The translations under genes were made by a program, and so were the position numbers. This document shows positions 15,805 through 27,674 of a stretch of DNA of 64,000 nucleotides, piece by piece (the stretch's first letter is position 1; the number at the start of each line of letters is the position of its first letter). The stretch spans positions 1,302,001-1,366,000 of the forward strand of contig NZ_CP039424.1 in NCBI RefSeq assembly GCF_005877055.1, given 5' to 3'. The stretch is from Citricoccus sp. SGAir0253. Lineage in GTDB: Bacteria > Actinomycetota > Actinomycetes > Actinomycetales > Micrococcaceae. The notes under the pieces were generated by a model. It was not told the origin of the DNA and did not search any database. It saw nothing but the letters and a program-made list of their open reading frames with translations.

Positions 15805-17925
15805 ATGTCCGAGAACGAGGAACGCTCCGGCCCGTTCGGCCGAGACAGGCGCCAGGGCGGCGCCCGGTCCGGCGGCTGGTCCCGCCCCGGCGGCGGCCGA
15901 GCCGCAGGCCGCGGTGGCCGTGACCGGGATGCCGATCAGCGAGGCTCGGGCAGGTCCGGCGCCGGTTCCCACGGCCGCCGGGACGAGGAGGGCGGCGCCC
16001 GGCCGTTCCGTCGTGACGACAGGCGTAATGAGCGTCGTGGTGACGGCGAAGGGCGTCGCGAGGACCGTTCCTCCCGTGAGGGCCAGTGGAACGACCGGCC
16101 CCGGCGGGACGAGGGTTCCCGGCGCGATGACCGTCGTGGGGGCGGCCAGCGCGTGGAGCGTGGCTTCCGCGATGGCGGTGGTCCGGATCGCGGCGAGGGC
16201 TATCGCTCCCGTCGGGATGACCGGGGCCAGGACGGCGGCCGCGGCGACGACCGTCGCCCGCGCGACGATCGCGAGGGGCGCGGCGGCTGGCGTGGCGATC
16301 GGGGTGCCGGCGGATTCCGCCGGGACGATCGCCGTGATGAGCGTGCCCGTCGGGATGACCGCGCTGGGAGCGGATTCGCCCGCGAGGATCGTCGGGATGA
16401 GCGTGCCCGTCGGGATGACCGTGGCGGCGGTTTCCGTCGCGATGACCGTGGCGGCGGTTTCCGTCGCGATGACCGCGGCGGGGATCGGCCGCGCCGCGAT
16501 GAGCGTGCAGGGGATCGTCCCCGTCGTGAGGACCGTGGCGCCGGTGACTTCCGTCGTGGCGATCGCCGTGATGAGCGTCCCCGTCGGGATGACCGCGCCG
16601 GGAGCGGATTCCGTCGTGACGACCGCGGTGGGGACCGGCCTGGGCGTGACGACCGACGTGAGGGGCGCTACGGCGACGACCGCGGGGGACGCCGGAACGA
16701 GGGGCGCGGCGGTGGCGGCTGGCGCCGCGATGACCGGCCGCGCCAGTTTGACCGGCGAGGCGGTGGCTTCCGTCCCGAGGACCGTCCGGGCTCGGGGCCG
16801 GGCGATGACCGGAACGAGGCGACCCGCGCGCACAACCCGGCGGACCTGCGCAGCGCGAACCGGCCGGAGCGGGCGAAGTCCCCGGAGATCGACGAGGACG
16901 TGACCGGCAAGGAGCTCGATCGTGCGACCTCCCGGGAACTGGACACGCTCGACGACCGCAACCGACCGTGGGTGGCCCGGCACCTCGTCATGGCGGGGCG
17001 GCTGCTGGCCATCGATCCCGAGCTGTCCTTCGAGCACGCGCTGGCGGCGAGCCGCCGCGGCGGGCGTCTCGGCTGCGTCCGCGAGGCCGTGGGCCTGACC
17101 GCCTACGCGGCCGGCCACTACGCCGAGGCCCTGCGCGAGTTCCGCACCTACCGGCGGATCTCGGGAGACAACTCGCACCTGCCGGAGATGGTGGACAGCG
17201 AGCGGGCCCTGGGCCGCCACGCCAAGGCGCTCGAGCTGGCCGCCGAGGTCGACCACGCGACGCTGGACAAGGCGATCCGCGCCGAACTCGTGATGGTGCT
17301 GTCCGGGGTCCACCGCGATCTCGGCGAGACGGACGCCGCGCTGGCGGTCCTCCAGGTGCCGGAGCTGGACCGCAACCGCGGGTTCTCCTTCAGCCCGCGC
17401 CTGTTCCGCGCCTATGCCGATGCGCTCGAGGAGGCCGGCCGGGGCACGGAGGCCCAGGAGTGGCGGCGCCAGGCGGGCGTCGCCGAGCGCGCGCTGGGCA
17501 TCGGCGACTTCGCCGAGCCGGAGATCGTGGACTTCGGCCTCGACGAGGAGGAACGGCCGGAGCGTCGGCCCCGGGCGCGCGACCTCGTGCCGCCGGGTGC
17601 GACGGCCGCGGACCCGGACGCCGCCGCCGAGGGGGCGGCCCCGGACGCCCCGGCCCGCGCCGAGGGCGACCTGCTGCCCACCGACCCGGACGCGCCGTCC
17701 GCGGCCGACGAGGGGGCGGCCCCGGATGCGGACGCCGCCGACGAGGAGCCGTCTGGCGCGCCACTCGCCGACCCGGACGCCCCCTCCTCGGCCGGCGAGT
17801 CGGACGCCGTCGGGCAGGCCGGGGAGGCCGAGACCGAGGCGCCCCTCCGCTCCGGCCAGGACGCCGAGGCCGAGGGCGGCGAGCAGGCCGACCGCCGCAC
17901 CGAGCGCACCGCCGAGGGCGACTGA
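15805..17925 (+). CDS. TPR-like protein with long Arg/Asp/Gly repeat N-terminus
   Basis: Three parts can be seen. Residues 1 to about 345 are intrinsically disordered and built from short Arg/Asp/Gly units such as RRDDR, DERARRDDRAGSGF and GGGFRRDDR. Residues about 375-560 are helical with repeat-like Ala/Leu spacing (LLAIDPELSFEHALAA, YAEALREFRTYRR), resembling tetratricopeptide repeats. The tail from about 590 is acidic, rich in Ala, Asp and Pro. ATG 15805 has AGAGG upstream; the open frame extends further 5' into the terminator but without support. It stands first in the set leading to tlyA and nadK, about 150 bases after the rRNA operon. RGG/RDD tracts often bind RNA; a ribosome- or RNA-related role is only inference. 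706 residues. Confidence 0.8.
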   Translation: MSENEERSGPFGRDRRQGGARSGGWSRPGGGRAAGRGGRDRDADQRGSGRSGAGSHGRRDEEGGARPFRRDDRRNERRGDGEGRREDRSSREGQWNDRPRRDEGSRRDDRRGGGQRVERGFRDGGGPDRGEGYRSRRDDRGQDGGRGDDRRPRDDREGRGGWRGDRGAGGFRRDDRRDERARRDDRAGSGFAREDRRDERARRDDRGGGFRRDDRGGGFRRDDRGGDRPRRDERAGDRPRREDRGAGDFRRGDRRDERPRRDDRAGSGFRRDDRGGDRPGRDDRREGRYGDDRGGRRNEGRGGGGWRRDDRPRQFDRRGGGFRPEDRPGSGPGDDRNEATRAHNPADLRSANRPERAKSPEIDEDVTGKELDRATSRELDTLDDRNRPWVARHLVMAGRLLAIDPELSFEHALAASRRGGRLGCVREAVGLTAYAAGHYAEALREFRTYRRISGDNSHLPEMVDSERALGRHAKALELAAEVDHATLDKAIRAELVMVLSGVHRDLGETDAALAVLQVPELDRNRGFSFSPRLFRAYADALEEAGRGTEAQEWRRQAGVAERALGIGDFAEPEIVDFGLDEEERPERRPRARDLVPPGATAADPDAAAEGAAPDAPARAEGDLLPTDPDAPSAADEGAAPDADAADEEPSGAPLADPDAPSSAGESDAVGQAGEAETEAPLRSGQDAEAEGGEQADRRTERTAEGD

Positions 17926-17928
17926 CCT

Positions 17929-18759
17929 GTGGCGCCGCGGTTCTTCGACGGCCACGACGCCGTCCTCTGCGACCTGGACGGCGTGGTCTACGCCGGCGAC
18001 CACGCGGTCGCCGGCGCGGTGGAGACGTTGCGCGAGCTGGGGGGCCGGGGCGTCCCGGTGGCCTACGTGACCAACAACGCCTCGCGGGCCCCCGAGGCCG
18101 TGGCCGCGCACCTCAACGCCTTCGGGCTGGAGGTCACGGGGGACCGGGTCTTCGGGTCCGCCGCCGCCGGCGTGGCCCTGCTGGACGAGGTGCTCGGGGG
18201 GCGGGCCGCCCGCGTGCTCGTCGTCGGCTCGGATCACCTGCGCTCCCTCGTGGGCGCCGCCGGCCATCGCGTGGTGGGCTCCGCGGCCGAGGCGCCCGAC
18301 GCCGTCATCCAGGGCTTCGACCCCTCGGTGTGCTGGGCCGACCTGGCGGAGGCGTCGTACGCCGTGCGCGCCGGTGCCCGGTGGGTGGCGACCAACACGG
18401 ACCTCACCATCCCGCGCGCCGAGGGCATCGCCCCGGGGAACGGGGCGCTAGTGGAGGCGGTCGCCCGGGCGACCGGGACGCGGCCGGTCGCCGCCGGCAA
18501 GCCCGAGCCCGTGCTGTTCCGCATGGCCGCCCGGGCCGTGGGCGCCCGTCGTCCGCTCGTCGTCGGGGACCGCCTGGACACGGACATCCTCGGGGGCAAC
18601 CGCTCCGGCTTCGACACCGCCCTCGTCCTCACGGGCGTGGACGATCGGGAGTCGGCCGCCGCGGCCCCCGCCGAGCAGCAGCCCACGTGGCTGCTCGCCG
18701 GGCTGCCGGACCTGCTGGGCCGGCCCCCGCAGCGCTGGGCGCCGGGGGAGCGGCCGTGA
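17929..18759 (+). CDS. HAD-superfamily hydrolase, subfamily IIA (NagD/phosphoglycolate phosphatase-like)
   Basis: A small-molecule phosphatase by family. Motif I DLDGVVYAGD (about residue 16) carries the two catalytic aspartates; motif II is YVTNNAS; motif III Lys sits in AAGKPEP; motif IV is VVGDRLDTDI. This layout, with the cap between motifs II and III, is that of NagD/AraL/PGP proteins. The true substrate cannot be read from sequence. 276 residues. The GTG start is 3 bases after the TPR gene stop, and the stop overlaps the start of the next small ORF by 4 bases, so it is part of a coupled operon. Confidence 0.92.
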   Translation: MAPRFFDGHDAVLCDLDGVVYAGDHAVAGAVETLRELGGRGVPVAYVTNNASRAPEAVAAHLNAFGLEVTGDRVFGSAAAGVALLDEVLGGRAARVLVVGSDHLRSLVGAAGHRVVGSAAEAPDAVIQGFDPSVCWADLAEASYAVRAGARWVATNTDLTIPRAEGIAPGNGALVEAVARATGTRPVAAGKPEPVLFRMAARAVGARRPLVVGDRLDTDILGGNRSGFDTALVLTGVDDRESAAAAPAEQQPTWLLAGLPDLLGRPPQRWAPGERP

Positions 18760-18929
18760 CGGACGGACGCACGGTGCCCACCGGGGATACCGCCGTCGAT
18801 GCCGTGCTCTCCGGGCTGGAGGGGGCCGGCGACCTCGGCCCGGCGGAGGAGATCGAGGCCTACCGCGCGGCGCTGGACGGGCTCGGCCGGCTCCTCGAGG
18901 AGCAGCCCCGGATGCCGGGCGCCGGATGA
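18756..18929 (+). CDS. Small conserved-context protein, 57 residues, unknown function
   Basis: Function not recognised. The GTG start overlaps the preceding stop (GTGA) and its own stop overlaps the tlyA start (ATGA), which strongly supports translation. The product begins MTDGRTVPTGDTAVDAVLSG and continues as an acidic amphipathic helix with EEIEAYRAALDGLGRLLEEQ. No membrane segment or cysteine is present. Small helical proteins at this place upstream of tlyA are common in Actinobacteria, but this is recalled rather than checked. Confidence 0.75.
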   Translation: MTDGRTVPTGDTAVDAVLSGLEGAGDLGPAEEIEAYRAALDGLGRLLEEQPRMPGAG

Positions 18930-19780
18930 CCCCGCCGCAGGTCGCGGGCGCACGCCCGGGCGGGACGGAGCGCCTCGACGTCGCCCTCGCCCGGCGCGGG
19001 CTGGCTCGGTCCCGCAGCGAGGCGGCCGGCCTCATCGCGGCCGGGGAGGTGACGGTCAACGGCACGGTCGCCACGCGCCCCGCGCTGCGGTGCTCGGAGC
19101 AGGACGAGGTCGCCCTGGTCGCGCGGGGGCCACGCTACGTCTCGCGCGCCGGGCACAAGCTGGCCGGGGCGCTCGAGGCGTTCGCCGCCGTCGTGCCGGC
19201 GGGGCGACGCTGCCTGGACGCGGGGGCCTCCACGGGCGGGTTCACCGACGTGCTGCTGCGTGCCGGGGCCGAGCGCGTGGTGGCGGTGGACGTCGGCCAC
19301 GGCCAGCTCGTGGACTCCCTGCGCTCGGACCCGCGCGTCAACGTCCACGAGGGCCTGAACGTCCGCGACCTGGACGTGGCGGAGATCGGCGGGCCCGTGG
19401 ACCTCGTGGTGTCCGACCTGTCGTTCATCTCCCTGCGGCTCGTGATGGACCCGCTCGCCCGGGCCTGCCGCGAGGGCGCGGACCTGGTGCTCATGGTCAA
19501 GCCCCAGTTCGAGGTGGGCCGGCAGGCCCTGCCGCGCACCGGCGTCGTGGTGGACCCCGGGGCCCGACGGCGGGCGGTCGCCGGCGTGCTCGAGGCGGCG
19601 GGCCGCGCGGGCCTGGTCCCGCGCGGCCTGGCGCGCTCCCCGCTGCCCGGGCAGGACGGCAACCTCGAGTTCTTCCTGTGGCTCTCCCGGCCGGAGGCCG
19701 ACGGCGGCCGGTCCGGTGCCGGTCCGGTGCCGGTCCCGGGGGACGCCTGGCTGGACGGCCAGGCCGTGGACTGGGACTGA
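18926..19780 (+). CDS. tlyA: TlyA-family rRNA 2'-O-methyltransferase
   Basis: In mycobacteria TlyA methylates 16S C1409 and 23S C1920, a modification linked to capreomycin sensitivity. The N-terminal S4 domain (about residues 15-75) has RLDVALARRGLARSRSEA. The FtsJ-like methyltransferase fold follows, with the SAM loop CLDAGASTGGFTDVLL, acidic motif VAVDVGHGQL, and catalytic-region VSDLSFISL and MVKPQFE. 284 residues, normal length. The start overlaps the small upstream ORF by 4 bases (ATGA). Confidence 0.93.
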   Translation: MTPPQVAGARPGGTERLDVALARRGLARSRSEAAGLIAAGEVTVNGTVATRPALRCSEQDEVALVARGPRYVSRAGHKLAGALEAFAAVVPAGRRCLDAGASTGGFTDVLLRAGAERVVAVDVGHGQLVDSLRSDPRVNVHEGLNVRDLDVAEIGGPVDLVVSDLSFISLRLVMDPLARACREGADLVLMVKPQFEVGRQALPRTGVVVDPGARRRAVAGVLEAAGRAGLVPRGLARSPLPGQDGNLEFFLWLSRPEADGGRSGAGPVPVPGDAWLDGQAVDWD

Positions 19781-19846
19781 GGGCTGCCGTCCACACCCCG
19801 GCGGGGCCCCGAGGGGGCCGTGGGCCACGTGGGTATCCTTGTGCCC

Positions 19847-21024
19847 ATGGCTCGCAGAATCCTCGTCCTCGCCCATACCGGCCGTGAGGACGCCATCCGG
19901 GCGGCCATCCACACGTGCGCCAAGCTGCAGGAGGCGGGGCTCGTCCCCGTCCTGCTGTCCGCCGACGCCCACGCGATCCGGGAGGCGATCGGCACCGGGG
20001 TGGTGCCGGCCCTGGACAGCGCCCCCGAGACCCTGGACCTCGACTGCACCCTGGCGGACATCGCCCTGGGCGTGGTGCTCGGCGGTGACGGGTCCGTGCT
20101 GCGCGCCGCCGAGCTCGTCCGCGAGGGCGGGGTGCCGCTGCTGGCGGTCAACCTGGGCCACGTGGGCTTCCTGGCCGAGTCCGAGCGCACCGACCTGGGC
20201 CGCACCGTCGAGGCGGTGGTCGCCGAGGACTACTCGGTCGAGGAGCGCATGGCGATCGACGTCCGGGTGTACGACGACGACACCCTCGTCGCCAGGACGT
20301 GGGCGCTGAACGAGGCCAGCGTGGAGAAGTCCAACCGCGAACGCATGCTCGAGGTCATCACCGCGGTGGACGGCCGGCCGATCTCCACCTACGGTTGCGA
20401 CGGCATCGTCATGGCCACCCCCACCGGTTCCACCGCCTACGCCTTCTCCGCGGGCGGCCCGGTCGTCTGGCCGGAGGTCCAGGCCATGCTGATGGTGCCG
20501 ATCAGCGCCCACGCCCTCTTCGTCCGCCCGCTCGTGGTGTCCCCGGACTCCGTGCTCACCGTCGAGGTGCTGCCGCGGACCAACGAGCCCGGGGTGCTGT
20601 GGTGCGACGGGCGGCGCACCGTGGACCTGCCGCTCGGCGCCCGCATCGAGGTGACCCGGTCCGCGCAGCCGGTGCGGATCGCCCGGCTCTCCCGCACGCC
20701 CTTCTCCGAGCGGCTGGTCCGCAAGTTCAACCTCCCCACCAAGGGCTGGCGGGGCCCCGTGACGGAACAGGACCGGGCCGAGGTGGCCGCGCGGGAGGCC
20801 CGCTACGCCGCGTTGCAGGCCGAGCGCGGCTCCTCCGACTCGCCCGGCGTCTCGGTCGTGGAGCCGCACCACCTGGCGCCCCGGCCGGGGGTCGTGCCGC
20901 CGGCCACCGCCGCCGTGCCCGTGGTGGTCCGGAAGGACGAGCGGCTGCCCCTGGCCCGCTCCAGCGCCACCCCCGCGGAACCCGACCCGTGGCACGCTCC
21001 CGGGCCGGCGGACGGGGCGGGCGC

Positions 21025-21028
<4 letters not shown>
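19847..21028 (+). CDS. nadK: NAD kinase
   Basis: Phosphorylates NAD to NADP with ATP or polyphosphate. The GGDG motif is at residues 79-82 (LGGDGSVLRAA); NLGHVGFLAE, the NE motif in WALNEASVEK, and the GSTAYAFSAGGP loop are all present. The C-terminal 75 residues are an unconserved tail. ATG 19847 is preceded by TATCCT at 19834-19839, so the message may be leaderless; in-frame GTG 19841 and ATG 19820 are less likely. The stop overlaps recN by 4 bases. 393 residues. Confidence 0.95.
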
Positions 21029-24533
<3,505 letters not shown>

Positions 24534-24601
24534 GCCCGCGGGGCGCGGCCCCCGACGTCGTCCAGGAGCACCCACCCCCCACCGAGGAGCAACCGACCAC
24601 C

Positions 24602-25327
24602 ATGGCCTATGACCCCCACGACGGCGGACCCGTCGCCGACCGGCCCGCGGCCCGTCCCGTGGAGCGCTCCGGGACGGCGTTCCAGGGCGCGGTCTGGGAC
24701 GTGGCGCGCGAGTCGTTCCGGATGCACGCCGGCGGGGAGGTCCTGGACCGGGAGTTCATCCGCCACCCGGGGGCGGTGGCCGTGGTGGCCCTCGACGACC
24801 GCGACCGCGTCCGCATGATCCGCCAGTACCGCCACCCGGTCGGCCGGGAGCTCTGGGAGGTCCCCGCCGGGCTGCTCGACGTCGAGGGCGAACCGATGCT
24901 GGACGCCGCCCGGCGCGAGCTGGCCGAGGAGGCCGACCTGGTGGCCGCGCGGTGGGACGTGCTCGTGGACTTCTACACCACGCCGGGCTCCTCGTCCGAG
25001 CGGATCCGCGTGTACCTCGCCCGCGACCTCGCCGAGGTCCCGGTGGACGAGCGGCACCACCGGACGGGGGAGGAGGCCGGCATGCCCCTGGCCTGGGTCC
25101 CGGTGGCGGAGGCCGTGGAGGCGGTGCTCTCCGGCCGGATGCGCAACCCCTCCACCGCGCTGGGCATCCTCGCGCTGCACGCCCACGCCGCCCGCGGCTT
25201 CGCCGGGCTGCGGCCCGCGGACGCGCCCTGGGAGCCCGCGGAGGAGATGGCGGGGGCGACGCCGGCCGGGGACCCGTCGGCCCCGGGGGCGGCGACGGGC
25301 GCCCCCGGACGGCCCGCCGCCCCGTGA
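24602..25327 (+). CDS. Nudix hydrolase, ADP-ribose pyrophosphatase type
   Basis: Expected to cleave ADP-ribose or a similar nucleoside diphosphate sugar. The Nudix box runs G-x5-E-x7-REL-x-EE-A-D-L ([20 protein letters not shown]): the catalytic REL and EE are intact, but the usual Gly before the last hydrophobic residue is shifted. The flanking [18 protein letters not shown] is typical of ADP-ribose pyrophosphatases. ATG 24602 gives 241 residues; the last 30 are low complexity. It sits between pyrG and xerD, as in many Actinobacteria, and overlaps xerD by 4 bases. Confidence 0.92.
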   Translation: MAYDPHDGGPVADRPAARPVERSGTAFQGAVWDVARESFRMHAGGEVLDREFIRHPGAVAVVALDDRDRVRMIRQYRHPVGRELWEVPAGLLDVEGEPMLDAARRELAEEADLVAARWDVLVDFYTTPGSSSERIRVYLARDLAEVPVDERHHRTGEEAGMPLAWVPVAEAVEAVLSGRMRNPSTALGILALHAHAARGFAGLRPADAPWEPAEEMAGATPAGDPSAPGAATGAPGRPAAP

Positions 25328-26403
25328 GCGCCCAGGCCCACCCGGCCGTGGTCCCGGAGGAGGTGCCGCGGTCCCTCACGCGCCCGGCCGAGGCCTACCT
25401 GGACCACCTCGCCGTGGAGCGCGGCATGTCCCCCAACACGCTCGCGGCCTACCGCCGGGACGTGACGCGCTACCTGGCGTGGCTGCACGCCGCGGGCGTC
25501 GCCACGCCGGGCGAGGTCGCCCGCCGGCACGTCACCGGCTTCCTCCAGGCCCTCGGCACGGGCGCCGACGGCGGCCACCCGCTGGCGCCGCGCTCGGCGG
25601 CGCGCACGATCGTCGCGGTGCGGGGCCTGCACCGGTTCTGGATGCTCGAGCAGCTGACCGAGACCGACCCGGCCAGGGACGTCACCCCGCCCCGGCCGGT
25701 GCAGGAGCTGCCCAAGGCCATCCCGGTCGACCAGGTCACCGCCCTGCTGGAGGCCGTGCCGGTGGACACGCCCGCCGGGCTGCGGGATCGCGCCCTGCTG
25801 GAGTTCCTCTACGCCACGGGGGCCCGCATCTCGGAGGCGGTCGGCCTGGACGTCGACGACGTCATCGGCGCCGTGCGCGACGGCGTGGCCGGTGCCGCGC
25901 GGGGTCCCGGCGAGGCCGCCGGGGACGCGAGCCGGGAGGCCGACGGACAGGCCACGGGCGGTGCCGCCGGTGCGGGAGACGCGGGCCCCGCCGTCGTGCG
26001 CCTGTTCGGCAAGGGCTCCAAGGAGCGGATCGTGCCGCTCGGCTCCTTCGCCACGGCCGCCGTCGAGGCGTGGCTGGTGCGCGGGCGTCCCGCCCTGGCC
26101 GCCCACGGCGGCGCCGGGGGACCGGCCCTGTTCCTGAACCAGCGCGGCGGCCGGCTGTCCCGCCAGTCCGCGTGGACCATCCTCAAGAAGGCCGCCGAGC
26201 GGGCCGGGCTCGAGACCGAGGTCTCCCCGCACACGCTGCGCCACTCCTTCGCCACGCACCTGCTGGAGGGCGGGGCGGACGTGCGGGTGGTGCAGGAACT
26301 GCTCGGCCACGCCTCGGTGACCACCACGCAGGTCTACACCCTCGTCACGGCGGACACCCTGCGGGAGGTCTATGCCGCCGCACACCCCCGCGCCTTGGGC
26401 TGA
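25324..26403 (+). CDS. xerD: Tyrosine recombinase XerD
   Basis: Chromosome dimer resolution recombinase acting at dif with XerC. The SAM-like N-terminal domain (about 15-110) is followed by the catalytic domain with Arg168 (TGARISE), Lys230/233 ([12 protein letters not shown]), His303 and Arg306 ([10 protein letters not shown]), His329 (LGHAS) and nucleophile Tyr338. Between Arg168 and the Lys strand there are about 60 residues where E. coli has 24, because of a Gly/Ala-rich insertion. The GTGA overlap couples it to the Nudix gene. Its place next to parA/scpAB genes is typical of xerD rather than xerC. 359 residues. Confidence 0.94.
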   Translation: MSAQAHPAVVPEEVPRSLTRPAEAYLDHLAVERGMSPNTLAAYRRDVTRYLAWLHAAGVATPGEVARRHVTGFLQALGTGADGGHPLAPRSAARTIVAVRGLHRFWMLEQLTETDPARDVTPPRPVQELPKAIPVDQVTALLEAVPVDTPAGLRDRALLEFLYATGARISEAVGLDVDDVIGAVRDGVAGAARGPGEAAGDASREADGQATGGAAGAGDAGPAVVRLFGKGSKERIVPLGSFATAAVEAWLVRGRPALAAHGGAGGPALFLNQRGGRLSRQSAWTILKKAAERAGLETEVSPHTLRHSFATHLLEGGADVRVVQELLGHASVTTTQVYTLVTADTLREVYAAAHPRALG

Positions 26404-26420
26404 GCCGCGAGTCCCCGCAG

Positions 26421-26500
26421 GTCACGAACCGGTGAGGCCGGGCCGCCGGCCGTTCCGCCCCACGGGGGACCCTGCTGGGATGGAGGTTCGTGACATCCCA
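26421..26500 (+). promoter_or_regulatory. Competing inverted repeats in leader of lipoprotein gene
   Basis: GTCACGAACC (26421-26430) is the exact complement of GGTTCGTGAC (26485-26494). The same right-hand segment also lies in a smaller hairpin, TGGGATG (26476-26482) with CATCCCA (26494-26500). The two structures exclude one another. This could be an RNA switch, a xerD terminator or chance; no known riboswitch core was recognised. Confidence 0.4.
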
Positions 26501-26577
26501 GCCGCGGGAGGCCGCTGCCCGGTCGCGGGGGACAGGATCCCCGCGCCGGGTCGGCGCCCCGGCCCGAAGGAGGACCC

Positions 26578-27600
26578 GTGCCCATCCATCACCCGCCATC
26601 CATCCCCGACCACCGCACCGTACCGCCCGGCCGCTCCGGGGAGCACCGTCCCGACGGGGCGGCGGCCGTCCCCGCGCCGGCCCGCCGTCCCGGCGCCCCC
26701 CGAGGTGCAGCCGGGGTGCTGGCCCTCGGGGCCGTGGCCTCGCTGCTGCTGTCCGCCTGCGCGGCGGGGGACGCGGGCACGCCGGCCGAGGAATCGGCCG
26801 GCCCCGCCGGATCATCGGCGGCGGCCGCACCGGGGTCCTCGGGAGCGACGTCGGCCACGGCCTCGGCATCCTCGGGTCCTGCCTCGTCCACCCCTGCCTC
26901 GTCCACCCCTGCCTCGTCCACCCCTGCCTCGTCGAGCCCGGCCGCGGCCCCCGGTTCGGCCTCCGGCCGCACCCACACGAGCGAGTCGGGGTACTTCACC
27001 TGGAGGGTCCCGGCCGGCTGGGACGTGGAGCAGACGGAGTTGGACGACTCCCAGGAGGACGCCACGGGGGTGCCCTACGAGACCCTGCGGTTCCGGAACG
27101 GGGAGGAGACCGCCGAGTTCCGTGCGACCACGGGACTGGGACCCACGGACAACGACGGGCCCAGGCCGGACCTCGTGGCGGTCCTCGAGGTGGAGCCGCT
27201 GCCGGACGTACCCGTCAACCGCGGCGGTGAGGGGCCGACCGGCGAGATCTGGTACCGGGCGTCGCTGTTGCGCGCGAACGAGGCGGTCGCGGGACTGCCG
27301 CCGTACTTCGACGGCGGCGACGAGTACGTCCTGGCCGTCCAGGTGGTGAACGTCCCGGCGGGCGTCGACCCGGAGCCGAGGGACGAGGCCGACTACTGGG
27401 CGGCCTGGACCTACTTCCTCCCCGCCGTCGAGGGGCACCAGGAGGGCACCGCCAACATCCTGGCCGGCGAGATCACGCAGGACGAGGCCGAGGAGCTCAC
27501 CGGCGAGCGGGGCGAGGAGGCGATGCGCGCGGTCCTGGACAGCCCCGACTACGCGCAGCTGCGGGACCTCGCCACCTCCATGGAGGTCCGCCGGCCCTGA
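26578..27600 (+). CDS. Putative secreted lipoprotein, unknown function
   Basis: No family recognised. The N-terminus is unusual: about 48 Arg/Pro-rich residues precede a hydrophobic stretch ending in a lipobox LLLSAC, with Cys as the likely lipidated residue. A Ser/Thr/Pro/Ala-rich linker with a PASST repeat follows, then a 210-residue globular domain starting HTSESGYFTWRVPAGWDVEQ, which suggests an extracellular binding or stress domain. GTG 26578 is supported by AGGAGG 4 bases upstream; a later start nearer the lipobox cannot be excluded. It stands alone between xerD and the convergent prpC. Confidence 0.75.
   Translation: MPIHHPPSIPDHRTVPPGRSGEHRPDGAAAVPAPARRPGAPRGAAGVLALGAVASLLLSACAAGDAGTPAEESAGPAGSSAAAAPGSSGATSATASASSGPASSTPASSTPASSTPASSSPAAAPGSASGRTHTSESGYFTWRVPAGWDVEQTELDDSQEDATGVPYETLRFRNGEETAEFRATTGLGPTDNDGPRPDLVAVLEVEPLPDVPVNRGGEGPTGEIWYRASLLRANEAVAGLPPYFDGGDEYVLAVQVVNVPAGVDPEPRDEADYWAAWTYFLPAVEGHQEGTANILAGEITQDEAEELTGERGEEAMRAVLDSPDYAQLRDLATSMEVRRP
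26881..26934 (+). repeat. 15-bp tandem repeat in lipoprotein linker
   Basis: The unit GCCTCGTCCACCCCT occurs three times exactly, then in part (26926-26934). It encodes PASST repeats in the surface-exposed linker. Copy-number change would lengthen the linker in frame. Confidence 0.9.
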
Positions 27601-27612
27601 GCGTCCCGGGAC

Positions 27613-27658
27613 CGACGACGGCCGGTCGCCTCCCGCGGGAGGCGACCGGCCGTCGTCG
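27613..27658. terminator. Bidirectional terminator between lipoprotein gene and prpC
   Basis: A perfect 46-base palindrome (23-bp arms) sits between two convergent genes, 12 bases after one stop and 16 bases from the other. No T-run on either strand. The position and perfect symmetry argue for termination from both sides. Confidence 0.8.
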
Positions 27659-27674
27659 GGGGAGCGGGACCGGC

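Noticed and set aside
16000-16800. Short regular repeats that look CRISPR-like
   Set aside because: Units are in frame, vary in length, code for RRDDR-type peptides and lack unique spacers of constant size.
15547-18267. A 906-residue minus-strand frame across the 5S gene and the repeat protein
   Set aside because: It crosses the 5S rRNA and the terminator; its Val/Thr/Ala-rich repeats merely mirror the Arg/Asp repeats of the plus strand.
26404-26577. Known riboswitch (c-di-AMP, cobalamin, SAM) upstream of the lipoprotein
   Set aside because: None of the core motifs could be matched; only the unexplained inverted repeats were kept.
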